Origin: CAYQPF01 sp964419225
Lineage (GTDB): Bacteria; Cloacimonadota; Cloacimonadia; Cloacimonadales; CAYQPF01
Direction of reading: 5' to 3'
NCBI GenBank assembly: GCA_964419225.1
Contig: CAYQPF010000028.1
Coordinates: 1-39,836, forward strand
DNA: 39,836 bases
Positions 8,840-17,114 of this stretch are shown piece by piece. Position 1 is the first letter of the stretch, and each line of letters begins with the position of its first letter. The notes under the pieces are model-generated. The model saw nothing but the letters and a program-made list of their open reading frames with translations. It was not told where the DNA came from and searched no databases. The translations under genes and the position numbers were made by a program.

Positions 8840-10117
8840 ATGACTATTCCCGGTAATGGCAGTTATTCTGTCAGTAAAAAACTCATCCTCATTGCAATTT
8901 TGTCCATACTCGTTTTAATCCCTACAACCATGATAATATCATTAATAAATGAAAGACATGAATACAAAAATCAGGCGCAGGAAGATGTTACATCCAAATG
9001 GGGAAAAACCCAGAGGATTGGTAATCTTATTTTGTATATACCATATAATGATGATAAAATTGTACAATTTATAAAAGTACTTCCTGAAACTCTCAGTATT
9101 ACGGGCAAGGTTGATACGGAAATTCGCTACAGAGGTATTTTCAAATTCGTGCTGTATAAAGGAAATGTGAGCTTAACAGGTAATATCAATAAACCGGATC
9201 TGAGCAAACTCAATATTAATCCGGAAAGTGTCCTTTGGGACAAAGCTTTTCTCCAAATGGAGATTACTGATCTGGTGGGTTTAAAAGATGTTATTAAACT
9301 AAAATGGAATGGTACTGTAGGCGAATTCTGTTCCGGACTGGAACCTGACACAGAAATTAAAACAGGAGTCATGGCTCCGGCTGCTTTCAACCCCATTGGC
9401 AATAATTCCTTTGATATCAACATCTCTTTACGCGGAAGTGAAGAACTGTATTTCTACCCCAATGGAAAAGTAACCACCGTGGATTTGGACGCAAATTGGA
9501 ACAACTCCAGCTATATTGGTGCTTTCTTACCCGATTCACATACCTTCCTTAAGGGCGTTGAAAAAGCCCACTGGAAAGTACTTGATCTAAACCGGAGTTA
9601 TCCTCAGCAATGGACAGGGAATTACGCTAGCGATTTCTTTCAAAAGTCCAGCTTTGGTCTGAAATTCCTCTTCGCAACTGATGTTTATAAGGAATCAACC
9701 CGGGCTGTTAAATACATGTTTCTCTTTGTGGGTTTAACTTTCATTATTTTCTTCCTGATAGAGATCATCCACGGTCGTAGAATTCATCCTTTCCAGTATC
9801 TGCTGGTCAGCTTTGCACTCCTGATTTTCTATCTTCTTTTACTGTCTCTGTCAGAACAGATAGGTTTCAACTTAGCTTATTTGATATCAGCTGTCTCAAT
9901 AATAATCCTCATCGCCTTCTATGCTGTGAAAATACTCGGCAGTAAAATGTTCGCTTTACTTGTCTCAGGCTCCTTGACGCTTTTGTATGGGTTCCTGTAC
10001 ATCTTACTCAGAAATCAGGATTATTCACTCCTGCTGGGAAGCATCGGCCTGTTTGTCATACTCGCACTCATTATGTACTTTTCCAGAAATATCAATTGGT
10101 ACAGAGAAGATGATTAA
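8840..10117 (+). CDS. creD: CreD-family inner membrane protein
   Basis: A 425-residue protein with an N-terminal membrane helix (about 12-34), a periplasmic domain (about 40-285) and a C-terminal bundle of about five or six helices. The segment LKFLFATDVYKESTRAVKY leading into FVGLTFIIFFLIEI matches CreD (cell envelope integrity family). The RRIHPFQYLLV loop is also typical. In enterobacteria creD is controlled by the CreBC two-component system; no creB or creC is seen here. CreD affects envelope integrity, but its molecular activity is unknown. The start has a good ribosome-binding site, GGAGG. It is somewhat shorter than the 450 residues of E. coli CreD. Confidence 0.85.
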   Translation: MTIPGNGSYSVSKKLILIAILSILVLIPTTMIISLINERHEYKNQAQEDVTSKWGKTQRIGNLILYIPYNDDKIVQFIKVLPETLSITGKVDTEIRYRGIFKFVLYKGNVSLTGNINKPDLSKLNINPESVLWDKAFLQMEITDLVGLKDVIKLKWNGTVGEFCSGLEPDTEIKTGVMAPAAFNPIGNNSFDINISLRGSEELYFYPNGKVTTVDLDANWNNSSYIGAFLPDSHTFLKGVEKAHWKVLDLNRSYPQQWTGNYASDFFQKSSFGLKFLFATDVYKESTRAVKYMFLFVGLTFIIFFLIEIIHGRRIHPFQYLLVSFALLIFYLLLLSLSEQIGFNLAYLISAVSIIILIAFYAVKILGSKMFALLVSGSLTLLYGFLYILLRNQDYSLLLGSIGLFVILALIMYFSRNINWYREDD

Positions 10118-10120
10118 CCC

Positions 10121-10143
10121 GTAGAGAAGCATATTTGCGTCTC
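10121..10143 (+). repeat. GAGACGCA-family palindrome, imperfect copy after creD
   Basis: GTAGAGAAGCATATTTGCGTCTC, 3 bp after the creD stop, is a slightly decayed copy of the palindrome seen at 24074, 26931, 37080, 37362 and 37446. The left arm has lost one match. Confidence 0.7.
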
Positions 10144-10174
10144 AAGTGTACCAATCGTTTTTTGATGCTAATAC

Positions 10175-10204
10175 AAAGGGCAGGATCTTATAATCCTGCC
10201 CTTT
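10175..10204. terminator. Perfect 12-bp hairpin between convergent genes
   Basis: AAAGGGCAGGAT and its exact complement flank a 6-base loop. It lies between creD (+) and the minus-strand surface protein gene. The plus-strand tail is AACTTT, so it is a moderate intrinsic terminator that may act in both directions. Confidence 0.7.
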
Positions 10205-10252
10205 AACTTTACTAAAAACGAAAAGACGGAGATGGTATATCTTATCCCAACT

Positions 10253-10352
10253 CGTCACCTGTCACCTGTCACCCGTCACCCGTCACTGGTCACACGTTAC
10301 TCTTCACTCTTTACACGTCACCCGTCACACATTACTCGTCACTCGTCACTAT
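10253..10352. repeat. Degenerate heptamer array (CGTCACC units)
   Basis: About 100 bp of imperfect 7-bp units around CGTCACC, with variants CTGTCAC, GGTCACA, CGTTACT and CTTCACT. The array runs into the TAG stop codon of the minus-strand gene (complement of 10349-10351). It resembles in style the short tandemly repeated repetitive sequences of cyanobacteria. Confidence 0.8.
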
Positions 10353-12832
10353 TTGACCATTAACATTTTCTTCACAGTACTGTATGCGGGAGTTTGCATC
10401 CGGTAGAAATAGATACCGGAAGGAAGAGATTTACCGTTATCGGCTCTGCCGTCCCATTTGGCTGTATAATTGCCCGGATTCAATACATTATTCACAAGCG
10501 ATTTGACTTTTTCACCCTTACTGTTGAAGACATCCAATAAGACCATACCAGATTCTTTGACTGAATAGCTGATAGTAGTAGATGGATTAAAGGGGTTGGG
10601 GTATGCGTTATGAAGGTTAGTTTCTTTTATTTCTCCGGGTCCATTAGGATCAGTTTGAGTCGTATTAACCATAACAGGGCCATACATGGAAATTGTATTA
10701 TCGAGTTCTATACTTTCCAACCAGTAATAATATGTGCTGTTCTCCGATATCTCACTGTCTTGGCGGGAATAAGTTCTGGAAGTGCCTTCAGTTATGCATT
10801 CAGTGATCAGAGACGTATTAATTCTGCCTGCCTGGGAGAACATATTATTCTCACTGCGGTAGAGGTTAAAACCAAGAAGTGCATCTGCAGATTCCAACTT
10901 CCATTTTAATTGAACATTATTATCATAACTGACGAAATCTGCCTTGAAATAAGATAATGTTACAGGGAGTGTAGCCGTGTCATTACCAAAGATAATTGCT
11001 ATTTCACCCGATTTGGCAGGTGGAAAAATATTACCACCGACTCCGTCAATTAAATAAGTAACTCCCTGAGTACCCGGTGCATTTTCAATTCCGACTGTAC
11101 AATAACTTGTAGATGCATAGGGTGATTTTTCTTTGTATTGGAATTTAATGCAATTGTTAGGATAAAGAATGGCCTGGAATGTGACATAATTACTGAAACT
11201 ATATCCCCCAAAACCTAATTGATACCAGGTTACGACAAAAGCACTGCCCATATTTTGAAAGGTGATGCTTGTATGTCCGGGGTAAAACTCCATATTGTCC
11301 CAGAAAGGCGCAATAATATTGTTCGGAGTGGAGGTGTTGGGAAGCATGGCATTATTGTAATCAATAGTTCCCTGTCCGAAAGATATTACACCATTGGTAC
11401 TGATATAACACTGGTTATAAGTATTGCCATAGAATGTAAAATTGAAACCAAGATCAATAGGACCCCAGTAACCATTGTCTGTCGTTCCTGCATGAGGATA
11501 ATTCGGATCATTAATATCGCCGTTTGTCACGGTAGAAGTCAGATACTGAGCACCAGCATTCTCAACCCAAAGAAAAGCAGGATGATTTGGACTTGTGGAA
11601 ATATTGTTGGCAAAGTAATATCCGCCATAAGACGAGGAATTATCACCTCCGCCTGAGTTTTGATCCACCTGTGTCATGAATGACCAGGTATCACCAAAAA
11701 TGAATTGCAGGTTTGTGATGACAGTTACATACCAATAATACTGGGAATTGTAAGCCCAGTTTGAAGTGTAATTATAACTGGTTTGATTACCCAGATACTC
11801 ACCATTCACAAGATCATGACCATGAGGAGTAGTACCGATAGTGATTTTATAACCGATAGCACCCGGTACATCAGCCCAGTCTAAAGTTCGGGAAAATACA
11901 CCTACGCCTGTAGCATTATTGGCTGGTAGTGGATTCGCAGCATTACCCGATTTAGTGGTAAATTGCCAGGTCGGCCCTGTAGCCGTGAGACCGGTTGCTT
12001 TTTTGCAGACTACATACCAGCTGTATTCCGTTCCATAATAATTGTACGCCGGATAAGTATAAGAAGCTGTCGTCAGGTTTGAACCAATTTTAGCGAAAGT
12101 ATATTCATCCTGCCTTTTGACATAGAGATCATAATAATCACCATTGCCAGTCCATGAAAGAGTTGTCGGATTGTTAACATTTACAGCCAGATTTGCAGGA
12201 AAAGGATCTGTGGGTGGTGTTGCCGGGTCTGCATAAGAAATGCCGAGTAACTGGATATTGTTCATCCCGCTTATTCCCGTGCCTGAAGGGGGATTATACG
12301 GATCGGATATCAGATCATATGTTAAGACATACAAGCTTCTGCTGGTGGTATAGCTGGAAGTAAACCACAACAAAGCAGCAGGAGTTTCTCCCGGGGTATT
12401 CTCATATACAGCAAGTACCAGATTATCGATATTATTGTAGTAAAATGGGGTAGTAAAATTTATGGTCAACCACTGTCCGTCAAAATTGGCTGAAGCCAGT
12501 TGCCCGCTCCAGACAGGTGTAAGTGTGGCAGGAGAAACCCAGTCATTGTTATTTGCAAAAATCGACTTGGTGGTGTGGCCCAGAAAGACCATCCAATCGG
12601 ATGATTTCTCGATAAAAATAGTTCCGGGATTGCCTGAATAATTGATCTTAATACCGGTAATAAGTCCGGATCCCAGAATCTCTGACTGATAGTAGAGCTG
12701 CTGAGTGTAATTATTTTCGTAGTTGGAATTGATAGGAACCACACTGTTTGTATAAACAGAATTCCCGATACTGATCGTCGCAGAAAGACTGCTCACCGCT
12801 AAGATCAATAATATTGCCAGATATTTGTACAT
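10349..12832 (-). CDS. Secreted FN3 / lectin-like surface protein with type IX-like sorting tail
   Basis: An 827-residue protein with a signal peptide (MYKYLAILLILAVSSLSA). An N-terminal beta-rich domain is followed by two fibronectin-III-like domains (about 195-390). A module at about 405-620 has the pattern GFNFTFYGNTYNQCYISTNG, related to the N-terminal module of the protein at 22691. A further FN3-like stretch follows. The C-terminus (about 735-827) has AYPNPFNPSTTISY, a FlgD-like Ig fold and the ending KKMLMVK. That tail is typical of cargo of the type IX secretion system and related systems, so the protein is probably exported and anchored at the surface. The ribosome-binding site (AAGGAG) fits this ATG. 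The product's task is unknown; adhesion or glycan binding are guesses. Confidence 0.85.
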   Translation of the reverse strand: MYKYLAILLILAVSSLSATISIGNSVYTNSVVPINSNYENNYTQQLYYQSEILGSGLITGIKINYSGNPGTIFIEKSSDWMVFLGHTTKSIFANNNDWVSPATLTPVWSGQLASANFDGQWLTINFTTPFYYNNIDNLVLAVYENTPGETPAALLWFTSSYTTSRSLYVLTYDLISDPYNPPSGTGISGMNNIQLLGISYADPATPPTDPFPANLAVNVNNPTTLSWTGNGDYYDLYVKRQDEYTFAKIGSNLTTASYTYPAYNYYGTEYSWYVVCKKATGLTATGPTWQFTTKSGNAANPLPANNATGVGVFSRTLDWADVPGAIGYKITIGTTPHGHDLVNGEYLGNQTSYNYTSNWAYNSQYYWYVTVITNLQFIFGDTWSFMTQVDQNSGGGDNSSSYGGYYFANNISTSPNHPAFLWVENAGAQYLTSTVTNGDINDPNYPHAGTTDNGYWGPIDLGFNFTFYGNTYNQCYISTNGVISFGQGTIDYNNAMLPNTSTPNNIIAPFWDNMEFYPGHTSITFQNMGSAFVVTWYQLGFGGYSFSNYVTFQAILYPNNCIKFQYKEKSPYASTSYCTVGIENAPGTQGVTYLIDGVGGNIFPPAKSGEIAIIFGNDTATLPVTLSYFKADFVSYDNNVQLKWKLESADALLGFNLYRSENNMFSQAGRINTSLITECITEGTSRTYSRQDSEISENSTYYYWLESIELDNTISMYGPVMVNTTQTDPNGPGEIKETNLHNAYPNPFNPSTTISYSVKESGMVLLDVFNSKGEKVKSLVNNVLNPGNYTAKWDGRADNGKSLPSGIYFYRMQTPAYSTVKKMLMVK

Positions 12833-12858
12833 GTAATCTCCTTCTGAATTTTTGACCA

Positions 12859-12917
12859 GACTTGTGCAGTAGATTCACATAGACGCTGTCCAGCTATTGT
12901 ATAAGTTGGGTTTAACT
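12859..12917. repeat. Short relative of the 22117 inverted-repeat element, in the leader of the 12832 gene
   Basis: On the minus strand this 59-bp stretch contains GTTAAACCC and, further on, ATCTACTGCA, the same blocks that build the ends of the element at 22117-22290. Like that element it sits about 27 bp upstream of a minus-strand start codon. The match is partial. Confidence 0.45.
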
Positions 12918-13072
12918 CAGTATTTATTTTATGTTTACTAAAATGAATAATCTGTCAATAAGTATTTAAAATGCTCTGAGTTGAGACAAAGAGACTCTCT
13001 CTTTTAGTGAGATTAATCTCAATTATTGAAATATTCCAAGGTTTCTTATTTGTATTGTCCAAGTAATTAATA

Positions 13073-13087
13073 TTGAGTAAAACTCAA
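13073..13087. promoter_or_regulatory. Palindrome TTGAGT-N3-ACTCAA
   Basis: A perfect inverted repeat with the same arms as at 4960-4974 but spacer AAA. It lies in the 282-bp gap between two minus-strand genes, about 240 bp upstream of the surface-protein start. It could be an operator or chance. The rest of 12918-13114 is AT-rich with no gene. Confidence 0.3.
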
Positions 13088-13114
13088 AATTATTTGACTA
13101 ATTTTTTCAACCTT

Positions 13115-14239
13115 TTATTTTTTTGTTAATTTTAATACTCCTTCTTTAGATGAACCTTTATCTGTACTCGGTTGAAAAAATTCTGATTTATCTTTATAAT
13201 AAAGTCCTCCGGTTGTTGAGACATAAGCTTTATCCTGCACTGAATTAATTGAAGTAATACTATGGTAGTCCAGCCCACTCGTATCCAAGGAGGTGATCTT
13301 CAAATTATCCAGATCAACTTCCCAAATCAGAGAATTTTTGTATGCACATAATTTGCCATCAAAAACGAAAAATTTTACATTGTAGGAAATTGTATAACCT
13401 GCTTCTGTCCAATTTACACCATCTTCAGAATTCCAAAGTGAAAGACTACTCAATGCCCATAGTTTATCATTGTAATAGAAAATATCTTCAATTTCGTAAT
13501 GAATTGGAATGGCTTCGATATCTCCATTATTAGTGATCGAAATATTGTTGCCAACATTACAGTAATATTTTCCATTGTGAAAATATAAACTGCTTACATG
13601 ATCCAAATAATCACTGACTTTTTTTATACTGAACCTGGTTACTTCAAATCGTGGTTCAGATTCCTGAGGGTATGGAATAATAAAATCAACTAGACAAAAG
13701 AATGTACCGCTGGTATCAGAATCTTTCGATGAGGAATTATTAAAGAAAAATATGAATTGATTACTTCCATTAGAAGACATATATTCTGCAAAATAAGCCG
13801 TAGTAATCGTAGCATTTTCAGAAAATGTAGAGTCTAGAAAAGCAGGCTTAAAATAAAGCAAACTAGACCCGTTGTGATAATATCGAAGTGGTCTCCCCAA
13901 TTTCTTTGTCCAATTTATTTGTATTCTTTTATTGCCTTCTAAAACCCCAAAAGTGTATGATGGATTCATGTGCACCTTGCTTCTATTATAATAGTAGTCA
14001 TAGTTTATCATAATAAGATAATCCGTATTGCTGGAATTTATAAAACCGCATCCATCAGGTGTTTGAAAAAAAAGAGTGTCATTTGAACTTCTTGTATTTA
14101 GAATGTCTTGAACATTAAATATTAGTCTGTTATCAATTTTCCAAGTATCAGGATCTAAGTCTTTATATTCAGTCACCTTCTTTGTACAGGACACTATTGC
14201 AATTAAAACAATAAATAAAATAATAATTTTCTTCATCAT
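13115..14239 (-). CDS. Putative lipoprotein, propeller-like, unknown function
   Basis: A 374-residue protein. MMKKIIILFIVLIAIVSC is a lipoprotein signal peptide with Cys at 18 as the likely lipidated residue. The rest is rich in Tyr, Asn and Ser. The C-terminal half has short repeating strand patterns (LWNSEDGVNWTEAG, AYVSTTGGLYYKDK) like those of BNR or kelch-type beta-propellers. No catalytic motif was recognised. The start has a strong purine tract, AAGGGGGA. I do not recognise the family. Confidence 0.7.
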   Translation of the reverse strand: MMKKIIILFIVLIAIVSCTKKVTEYKDLDPDTWKIDNRLIFNVQDILNTRSSNDTLFFQTPDGCGFINSSNTDYLIMINYDYYYNRSKVHMNPSYTFGVLEGNKRIQINWTKKLGRPLRYYHNGSSLLYFKPAFLDSTFSENATITTAYFAEYMSSNGSNQFIFFFNNSSSKDSDTSGTFFCLVDFIIPYPQESEPRFEVTRFSIKKVSDYLDHVSSLYFHNGKYYCNVGNNISITNNGDIEAIPIHYEIEDIFYYNDKLWALSSLSLWNSEDGVNWTEAGYTISYNVKFFVFDGKLCAYKNSLIWEVDLDNLKITSLDTSGLDYHSITSINSVQDKAYVSTTGGLYYKDKSEFFQPSTDKGSSKEGVLKLTKK

Positions 14240-14453
14240 TCCCCCTTATGTTCTTTTTACTACTATTTACTAATTTTTAGAATAAATTACAAATCAAGGA
14301 TATATTTGAAATGAAATTATCTTAAATCAATCTTGAAATCACATATTTGTATTATTTCTGATTGTCAATAAAAACCTACTCACTGTCCACTTATTACCCT
14401 CTCCATCCTTGGTGTTCAATTCAATAAATACAACTTTTTTATCTTAACGTTGA

Positions 14454-15518
14454 TCAATTACCCCATCTATTTATAAGGCTAAGGCTGATTATCCCCAGTT
14501 CTTCCATCACTTCATAATCCTTCTCAATTGTTTCAATTCTTTCAATACTGCTAAACGGTGGATCTATAACCTGCTCTGCCAACCTAATATAAAAACTTGC
14601 AGCTAATTTGCTGTTCTTTGCTAAAGGAATTAGCTCTTTAGGAAAGTCCTTAACCGGAATTGATGTATAAGCCATGTTCTGATGAGAATCTATAAGTTTT
14701 TTAAAGAGGCGTAAATTCCGTACGGCATCCTGAAGGGCTTTTACCATAACTTTTTTGCTTTCATCCTTAAGTATTTTATTCTGCCTGATCAAAGGAATGT
14801 AAGCTTCAAAATCCTCAATATCACCGGTAATTCTGGATCCTGTATATTCATTAATGTCATTCTCACGTAAAAGATCTAAACAGTTTTTGACAGATGTATC
14901 CCTATCTCTTGACTTGATAAAAGGAAATGATGTTTCCAAACTTGTATAGCCCCAGTTATCGTTGTTTGACAGATATATATACAGAATGAACTCTTGTCTG
15001 GATAGTTTTTCATTCAACTTTAGAAATAGATAGTCTGACATCGGTCCGGGTGTAACAATAAATCCGTACACACCTTTTTGAATTTTATCATATTCCGCCT
15101 GGGTTATCTCGTACCAGGCTCCTCCACCCATAAACTCTTCACTCTCAAATTCTGATTGAAAAGTTATGGTCTTGATCTGGTCATACTGAATTTCTGTTTT
15201 ACTCTCTGCGATATAAAAATAAGCCCAGGGTAATCTGACGGTTTTTGTGTAAAGAGTATAGCTTTGATCTTTCTTTTCTGTTTTATCTGTCCTCTGAAAA
15301 AGGATATCCCCATTTTTATGCTTTTCAAATCCAACAGAATCCTGGCTCAGTAATTCCGTGTCACCTTCACAAATATCCATATGTAAATGACCTTTCAATA
15401 CTTCACCATTGATTAAGGTAATTTCCACTACAGGAGAAATAGCCCCGTCACAGGCATACAACAACGCTGCTCCTAAAAACAACAATACAAATAAAAATCC
15501 ACCTTTCATTATTTCCAT
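14454..15518 (-). CDS. Exported protein or lipoprotein of unknown function
   Basis: A 354-residue protein with a hydrophobic N-terminus ending LLYAC, which can serve as a lipobox with Cys at 23. Then comes a strand-rich stretch (VVEITLINGEVLKGHLHMD) of the type often seen in small beta-barrel domains. The second half is helical and charged. The internal Met at codon 4 (15509) is an alternative start, as the GGATGGA just upstream can pair with the ribosome. No family recognised. No promoter was identified in the 214-bp gap after it (14240-14453). Confidence 0.65.
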   Translation of the reverse strand: MEIMKGGFLFVLLFLGAALLYACDGAISPVVEITLINGEVLKGHLHMDICEGDTELLSQDSVGFEKHKNGDILFQRTDKTEKKDQSYTLYTKTVRLPWAYFYIAESKTEIQYDQIKTITFQSEFESEEFMGGGAWYEITQAEYDKIQKGVYGFIVTPGPMSDYLFLKLNEKLSRQEFILYIYLSNNDNWGYTSLETSFPFIKSRDRDTSVKNCLDLLRENDINEYTGSRITGDIEDFEAYIPLIRQNKILKDESKKVMVKALQDAVRNLRLFKKLIDSHQNMAYTSIPVKDFPKELIPLAKNSKLAASFYIRLAEQVIDPPFSSIERIETIEKDYEVMEELGIISLSLINRWGN

Positions 15519-15587
15519 CCAAAATTGCTGAAACTTAATTTATCTTTGTTACACCTCTGCATTTATGTCAAATACTTTTCATTAATT

Positions 15588-15965
15588 TTATTGCTCCGCT
15601 GGTTCCCATAATTCAATTTTATTACCTTCCGGATCACTAATATGCACAAATTTACCATACTCATAAACACTGATCTCATCCAGAATTTCAACCCCATTTC
15701 TTTTGAGCTCTTCAACTAACTCCTCGAGATTTTCCACGATGTAGTTAAACATATAGTCCTTTGTAGATGGTGCAAAGTAATCCGTATCTGTGGGGAAGGG
15801 GCTCCACTGGGTAAATCCCTTTTTATGACTGTCTGCCTGAATCCAATGAAATCCGGCACCATACTCATCAGTTTCGAATCCCAGTTGTTCATTATACCAG
15901 TTCTTTAGCTTTTCCGGATCTTCGCACTTGAAGAATATCCCACCAATGCCTTTTACCTTTTTCAT
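15588..15965 (-). CDS. VOC-fold (glyoxalase/bleomycin-resistance) family protein
   Basis: A 125-residue single-domain protein. It has the two beta-alpha-beta-beta-beta halves of the vicinal oxygen chelate fold: GIGGIFFKCEDPEKLKNWY at the start, and FVHISDPEGNKIELWEP at the end. The glutamate in IELWEP is the usual metal ligand of the second half. In the first half the ligand position is occupied by Gly or Phe, so metal binding is not certain. Family members include glyoxalases, dioxygenases and antibiotic-binding proteins; the substrate cannot be inferred. The ribosome-binding site is AAGGAG. It follows the 15988-16500 gene by 22 bp, so the two are likely cotranscribed. Confidence 0.8.
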   Translation of the reverse strand: MKKVKGIGGIFFKCEDPEKLKNWYNEQLGFETDEYGAGFHWIQADSHKKGFTQWSPFPTDTDYFAPSTKDYMFNYIVENLEELVEELKRNGVEILDEISVYEYGKFVHISDPEGNKIELWEPAEQ

Positions 15966-15987
15966 TTTTAACTCCTTTTAATTCATC

Positions 15988-16500
15988 TCAAACACTTTTC
16001 AGTACCATTATTTCTAGAAAACCCTTGGTGATTTTGTGGTGAGTTATAGATACTTTATCCAATTGATGCCTGACAGATTCTTTCATTTTTCTTTTCTTTT
16101 GCTTCCACTTTTCCGATAAATCAAGCTGATAGCGTCTATCCGGAAGCATCCAGATCAATTTGGATTTATAGAACATTACTTTTAAGAGTACTCCTAATGG
16201 AGAAAACTTACTTCCTTTTATTGCAAAAATAACTCTCATTTCATTTTCTGAAATATCAATTCTGCTCAATTCAATAGATATTTTCAAGTTCATTGTCAGC
16301 AGAGGAATGCCTGGTTTGACTGTTAACTCAAGATAACCCTCACTGCATACAACCCGGATCTCTTTGATATACGGATTACTGAAGTATTGCTTTAATATTC
16401 CTTCCAGCATCTGATCAGATAATTTTAACCGTAATTCTGCTTCAAATGGATTGCTTAATAAATTCTGCAAATCCCTTACAATATTTACAACTTCCGGCAC
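15988..16500 (-). CDS. Conserved-looking hypothetical protein
   Basis: A 170-residue soluble protein. Residues 1-60 are mixed helix and strand, 60-120 are beta-rich (LELTVKPGIPLLTMNLKI), and the C-terminus is strongly basic (EKWKQKKRKMKES). There is no signal peptide and no motif I can assign. It is upstream of the VOC gene in the same transcript, and divergent from the metal-resistance operon. Confidence 0.6.
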   Translation of the reverse strand: MPEVVNIVRDLQNLLSNPFEAELRLKLSDQMLEGILKQYFSNPYIKEIRVVCSEGYLELTVKPGIPLLTMNLKISIELSRIDISENEMRVIFAIKGSKFSPLGVLLKVMFYKSKLIWMLPDRRYQLDLSEKWKQKKRKMKESVRHQLDKVSITHHKITKGFLEIMVLKSV

Positions 16501-16654
16501 TTTTTTCCCCTCTTTTGTGATAGTTCATTTAATGCTAACGAAATGATCTGTGTCAAGAAATTCATCAAAACAATTTTCTTTGAATCAATTTTACCTCGAA
16601 GTTCTTGTTAACCTAATGCTCAGTCTAAGAATTAAAAAAAAGTAAAATTATTTT

Positions 16655-16682
16655 TTGGCTTCCAAATTAATAAACCTATACT
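16655..16682 (+). promoter_or_regulatory. Sigma-70-type promoter of the arsR-family/ATPase operon
   Basis: TTGGCT (16655-16660), a 16-bp spacer and TATACT (16677-16682). The operator begins two bases after the -10 box, so repressor binding would cover the transcription start. Confidence 0.65.
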
Positions 16683-16683
16683 T

Positions 16684-16709
16684 TATGTATGAACATGTGT
16701 GCATATATA
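16684..16709 (+). promoter_or_regulatory. 12-2-12 operator for the SmtB/CadC-type repressor
   Basis: TATGTATGAACA and TGTGCATATATA form an imperfect inverted repeat separated by two bases; 10 of 12 positions pair. The 12-2-12 layout with TGAACA-like cores is the standard binding site of the ArsR/SmtB family. The site ends where the ribosome-binding site AGGAGG begins. Confidence 0.8.
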
Positions 16710-16719
16710 GGAGGAGCCC

Positions 16720-17079
16720 GTGGCTAATAATGAAAATGAATTCTGTGATGGCGTTTGCGAACATCCCATAACTATAAACTCAGTGAAAACTGATCTCATC
16801 TCTGACTCTAAAGCCCAACAAGTCGCAGAACTTTTTAAAATGTTCGGTGACACAACCAGAGTAAAAATACTACAAGCCTTATCTAAACAGGAAATGTGCG
16901 TGTGTGACCTGGCTGCTGTTATTGAAATGAGCCAGTCAACCGTCTCACATCAATTAAGACTTTTGAGAAACTCTCGTTTAGTCAAGTATAGAAGAGATGG
17001 ACAAAATTCCTGGTATTCTCTTTATGATGAGCATATTGCCATTTTACTAAATCAGGGAATTGAACACATACAACACTGA
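16720..17079 (+). CDS. ArsR/SmtB-family metal-sensing repressor (CadC-like)
   Basis: A 119-residue winged-helix repressor starting with GTG, 5 bases after AGGAGG. The recognition helix region is MSQSTVSHQLRLLRN (about 70-84). It has both metal sites described for CadC: the alpha3N site with C9, C13, C60 and C62 (MCVCDLA), and the alpha5 site with D103, H105 (LYDEHIAILL) and H116 near the C-terminus. The family leaves DNA when Cd, Pb or Zn binds. The usual alpha5 glutamate three residues after the last His is replaced by H119. The gene precedes a matching P-type ATPase and has a 12-2-12 operator, so it very likely controls both genes. Confidence 0.9.
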   Translation: MANNENEFCDGVCEHPITINSVKTDLISDSKAQQVAELFKMFGDTTRVKILQALSKQEMCVCDLAAVIEMSQSTVSHQLRLLRNSRLVKYRRDGQNSWYSLYDEHIAILLNQGIEHIQH

Positions 17080-17114
17080 TAACATATGTTGATACTTGGC
17101 GGGAGAGAATTATT

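Noticed and set aside
11219..11656. 145-codon plus-strand frame opposite the surface protein
   Set aside because: The opposite strand encodes a clear secreted protein; this frame has no start signal and no family-like sequence.
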